This document shows, piece by piece, positions 8,489 to 11,454 of a DNA stretch of 11,454 bases. Below the pieces are notes generated by a model. The model saw nothing but the letters and a program-made list of their open reading frames with translations. It searched no databases and was not told the DNA's origin. This stretch comes from JBCBAP01 sp038532435 (GTDB lineage: Bacteria; Pseudomonadota; Alphaproteobacteria; Rhodobacterales; Rhodobacteraceae): positions 1 through 11,454 of the forward strand of contig JBCBAP010000090.1 of assembly GCA_038532435.1 (NCBI GenBank), written 5' to 3'. Every line of letters begins with the position of its first letter. Positions within the stretch are counted from its first letter, which is position 1. The position numbers and the translations under genes were made by a program.

Positions 8489-8489
<1 letters not shown>
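7197..8489 (-). CDS. sufD: Fe-S cluster assembly protein SufD
   Basis: 430 residues. Paralogue of SufB without enzymatic activity of its own; it joins SufB and SufC as the cytosolic SufBC2D scaffold that builds and transfers Fe-S clusters. The N-terminal helical region (1-60) includes RRDEYWKFTNPSLL (48-61). The middle is a right-handed beta-helix with GVFQGKILVKEGAQKTDGYQ-type sequence (318-337). The conserved C-terminal VCSHGSTCG (364-372) carries Cys365 and His367, matching residues placed at the SufB-SufD interface in E. coli. The ATG at 8489 is chosen over GTG at 8492 because GAGG (8497-8500) is 7 bases from the ATG and only 4 from the GTG. That ATG shares one base with the sufC stop (TGATG). 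The 3' end overlaps the next gene by 25 bp. Confidence 0.95.
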
Positions 8490-9243
<754 letters not shown>

Positions 9244-9244
<1 letters not shown>

Positions 9245-9519
9245 TATTTATCTCCTTGCGGGATCTGCGGCACGTCCATGCCAGGCGTCTTGTCAAAGCG
9301 GTGCTTCGCGGTCGGATCGTCTGTCCGGTACCAGCGCAGCTGCCGCGCGATGAAATTGTGGAGGTAGTGGAACAGCGTGACGAAGACCGCGGTCTTCAGC
9401 GCAGCGGTGATGAGCGCATACATCTCCGTCACCTGGGGCCCCTGCAGCCAGAGGGTGGAGAAGAAGCTGAGCGTGAAATAGATCACGCCCGCGATGATCG
9501 AGGCTCCGAGGAAATTCAT
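9244..9519 (-). CDS. Small two-helix membrane protein in the suf operon, unknown function
   Basis: 91 residues, not matched to any family I know. Two hydrophobic helices (about 5-25 and 33-52) are joined by a short loop, followed by a soluble tail (53-91) that is basic at first (HNFIARQLRWYR), then polar. There is no signal cleavage site, cysteine or catalytic motif, and no CxxC or metal-binding pattern. The gene begins within the cupin stop (ATGA, 4-bp overlap) and ends in the sufC start (TAATG), so it is very likely a real gene translated with both neighbours. Possible roles, all inferred, are tethering the cytosolic Suf machinery to the membrane or a regulatory role. Confidence 0.8.
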
Positions 9520-10019
9520 GTGTCCTCTCCGTCAAAATAGTCGACTGCCGTGTCGCGCCGCCCGACATAGTTGAGATGCGCGCTGAAGAAGTCCTGCCCG
9601 GGTGCAATAGCAATCGCGGAGAACTTGCCACTGTCTGGATATTCGCAGATATCCGGGTCGTTTGACGTTGAAATACCCAGATATTTCAACGGGATGTCAC
9701 CGGTGTTGATGATCTGGTGCGCTGTGTCCGGCCCACCCCGCGGAGCCGCACACACATCGCCAGCCTTCACCGGGTGCTCACCCTCACCGAACCGGTACGT
9801 TCCCGTCCCCTCCAGGATCACAAACATTTCGTCATTGCCCAGATGGTTGTGAAACGGGAAGGCCCGCTTGCCCGGCTCGACCTGCACATACATGCAGCCG
9901 AGACCGGTCATCCCGAGCGCCCGTCCGATCGGCGCAATCGTCGCCCCAGTCTTCGTGGCTCCCTCCGGTGCCATGGGAAAGCCATTGGCGTCGTGAATGT
10001 TGAGAACCGGTCCTGCCAT
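9516..10019 (-). CDS. Cupin-domain protein in the suf operon
   Basis: 167 residues forming one cupin barrel with flanking strands. Motif 1 spans about 50-73 with His57, His59 and Glu64 in FHNHLGNDE, followed by GTGTYRFG. Motif 2 spans 87-105 with His101 in DTAHQIIN. The His-His-Glu-His set is the usual metal site (Fe, Mn, Zn or Ni) of the superfamily. The sequence style also resembles cupins once annotated as sugar isomerase-like, so substrate and reaction are undetermined. The ATG at 10019 is preferred: GGAG (10029-10032) is 9 bases upstream, and the longer open frame only overlaps sufB. It lies 94 bases after sufB and overlaps the next gene by 4 bp. Confidence 0.85.
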   Translation of the reverse strand: MAGPVLNIHDANGFPMAPEGATKTGATIAPIGRALGMTGLGCMYVQVEPGKRAFPFHNHLGNDEMFVILEGTGTYRFGEGEHPVKAGDVCAAPRGGPDTAHQIINTGDIPLKYLGISTSNDPDICEYPDSGKFSAIAIAPGQDFFSAHLNYVGRRDTAVDYFDGEDT

Positions 10020-10069
10020 CCGTCGTTGCTCCAAGTGCAGCCTGCTCAAAACGCGCTGAGCTCGGTCCG

Positions 10070-10090
10070 GGGCTGCCGTCAAAGCAGCCC
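10070..10090 (-). promoter_or_regulatory. Hairpin between sufB and the cupin gene
   Basis: A perfect 7-bp stem GGGCTGC/GCAGCCC with 7-base loop TTTGACG lies in the 94-base gap after the sufB stop. No T run follows on the minus strand, so it is not a standard intrinsic terminator. It could mark a processing site or 3' stabiliser that lets sufB be expressed at a different level from the downstream genes (inference). Confidence 0.4.
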
Positions 10091-10113
10091 GAACCACCCC
10101 AACCCGACGGCGT

Positions 10114-11454
10114 TTACCCGACCGACCCTTCGAGGGAGATCGCGACGAGGGCCTGAGCTTCCATCGCAAACTCCATGGGCAGCTCCTGCAGGACTTCTTT
10201 GACGAAACCGTTGACCACGAGCGCCACAGCCTCTTCCTCATCCATGCCGCGCTGGCGGGCATAGAAGAGCATGTCGTCGTCCACCTTGGAGGTCGTCGCT
10301 TCGTGCTCCACGCGGGAGGAGTTGTTCTTCACCTCAATGTACGGCACCGTATGGGCTCCACAGGTTCCCCCGATCAGAAGGCTGTCGCACTGGGTGTAGT
10401 TGCGCCCGTTCTTCGCCTTCGGGTGCATCGAAACGAGCCCGCGATAGGTGTTCTGCGCGCGGCCCGCAGAAATCCCCTTCGACACTATCCGGGACTTCGT
10501 GTTCTTACCCAGATGCACCATCTTGGTGCCTGTGTCCGCCTGCTGATAGTTGTTGGCGATGGCGATGGAGTAGAACTCGCCCTGGCTGTCGTCGCCGCGG
10601 AGGATGCAGGACGGGTACTTCCAGGTCACGGCGGAGCCGGTCTCGACCTGGGTCCACATCACCTTTGACCGGTCGCCGCGGCAGTCCGCACGCTTGGTGA
10701 CGAAGTTGTAGATGCCGCCCTTGCCTTCCTCGTCTCCGGGGAACCAGTTCTGCACGGTGGAGTACTTGATCTCCGCGTCCTCGAGCAGCACAAGCTCAAC
10801 GACCGCGGCGTGAAGCTGGTTGGTGTCCCGCTGCGGCGCGGTGCAGCCCTCAAGGTAGCTCACGTAGGCTTCCTTGTCGGCGATGATCAGCGTCCGCTCG
10901 AACTGACCGGTGTTTTCCGCGTTGATCCGGAAGTAGGTGCTCAACTCCATCGGGCAGCGCGTGCCGGGCGGCACATAGACGAAGGATCCGTCAGAGAAGA
11001 CCGCCGAATTCAACGTGGCGTAGAAATTGTCCGACGGCGGCACCACGGAGCCCAGATACTTCTTCACCAGCTCCGGATGCTCCTGGATCGCCTCGGAGAT
11101 GGAGCAGAAGATCACACCGGCCTTCGCCAGCTCATCCTTGAAGGTCGTGCCCACGGACACGCTGTCGAACACCGCGTCGACAGCGACCTTGCGCCCCTCC
11201 GCCGCCGTCTCCCCGGCCCCCTCGACGCCCGCGAGGATCATCTGCTCCTTCAGCGGGATACCGAGCTTTTCGTATGTGGCAAGCAGGGCCGGATCGACCT
11301 CATCGAGGCTCTTGGGCTTTTCCGCCATGCTCTTGGGCTTGGCGTAGTAATACTGATCCTGGAAGTCGATCTGCGGATAGTCGACCATCGCCCACTCGGG
11401 CTCTTCCATCTGCTTCCAGCGGGCGAAGGCGGCGAGCCGCCACTCGGTCATCCA
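10114..11454 (-). CDS. sufB: Fe-S cluster assembly scaffold SufB (5' end outside window)
   Basis: 446 residues of the C-terminal part are visible, ending in TAA. Given 495 residues in E. coli, roughly 50-60 N-terminal residues lie beyond the window; the last complete codon encodes Trp just before MTEWRL, as in full-length family members, so the Met there is internal. SufB receives persulfide sulfur from SufS and assembles Fe-S clusters within SufBC2D. Visible hallmarks are SDGSFVYVPPGTRCP, FVTKRADCRG (the counterpart of E. coli Cys254), GGTCGAHT (the Cys codon at 10360-10362, counterpart of the essential E. coli Cys405) and VEHEATTSK (the conserved Glu/His cluster). It is the most upstream suf gene seen; a promoter and possible IscR-type regulator would lie to the right, outside the window. 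Confidence 0.97.
   Translation of the reverse strand, partial: WMTEWRLAAFARWKQMEEPEWAMVDYPQIDFQDQYYYAKPKSMAEKPKSLDEVDPALLATYEKLGIPLKEQMILAGVEGAGETAAEGRKVAVDAVFDSVSVGTTFKDELAKAGVIFCSISEAIQEHPELVKKYLGSVVPPSDNFYATLNSAVFSDGSFVYVPPGTRCPMELSTYFRINAENTGQFERTLIIADKEAYVSYLEGCTAPQRDTNQLHAAVVELVLLEDAEIKYSTVQNWFPGDEEGKGGIYNFVTKRADCRGDRSKVMWTQVETGSAVTWKYPSCILRGDDSQGEFYSIAIANNYQQADTGTKMVHLGKNTKSRIVSKGISAGRAQNTYRGLVSMHPKAKNGRNYTQCDSLLIGGTCGAHTVPYIEVKNNSSRVEHEATTSKVDDDMLFYARQRGMDEEEAVALVVNGFVKEVLQELPMEFAMEAQALVAISLEGSVG

Noticed and set aside
10020..10262. Upstream extension of the cupin frame
   Set aside because: It runs into sufB, has no cupin similarity, and the ATG at 10019 has a well-placed ribosome binding site.

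Overview
The window is a GC-rich bacterial chromosome segment. Gene content, protein style and layout point to an alphaproteobacterium, most likely Rhodobacterales/Rhodobacteraceae. This placement rests on recognising the SufB, SufC, SufD and SufS sequences and the YqiJ-like and Yip1-type proteins; no database search was run.

Right two thirds (4684-11454, minus strand): one long suf operon for iron-sulfur cluster assembly, read right to left. The order is sufB (5' end outside the window), a cupin, a 91-residue two-helix membrane protein, sufC, sufD, two consecutive Yip1-type membrane proteins, and sufS. SufB, SufC and SufD form the scaffold/ATPase complex, and SufS supplies persulfide sulfur from cysteine. 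The four extra genes are locked into the operon by stop/start overlaps (ATGA, TAATG, TGATG, a 25-bp overlap, TTGA), so they are probably translated with the suf genes. No sufE/sufU, sufA, sufT or iscR lies in the window; any of these could lie to the right.

Middle (1189-4629): a divergent pair. On the minus strand is a beta-hydroxyacid dehydrogenase of the 3-hydroxyisobutyrate dehydrogenase/tartronate semialdehyde reductase family. On the plus strand is a membrane-anchored Ntn-hydrolase of the penicillin acylase family, which converges on sufS. A perfect 8-bp inverted repeat sits in their shared 105-bp intergenic region.

Left (1-1188): a minus-strand YqiJ-like membrane protein with an OB-fold-type C-terminus. 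Upstream of it is a plausible sigma70-type promoter whose -10 is covered by a 22-bp near-palindrome, a good operator candidate. Positions 1-55 carry two direct repeats around a small hairpin that look like the terminal repeats of an IS21-family insertion sequence whose body lies to the left. Between them, 56-424 holds no gene I can support, and the flotillin often found beside YqiJ-like genes is absent there.

I see no completely new system. The parts most worth following up are the four accessory genes inside the suf operon, the operator upstream of the YqiJ-like gene, and the IS21-like junction.
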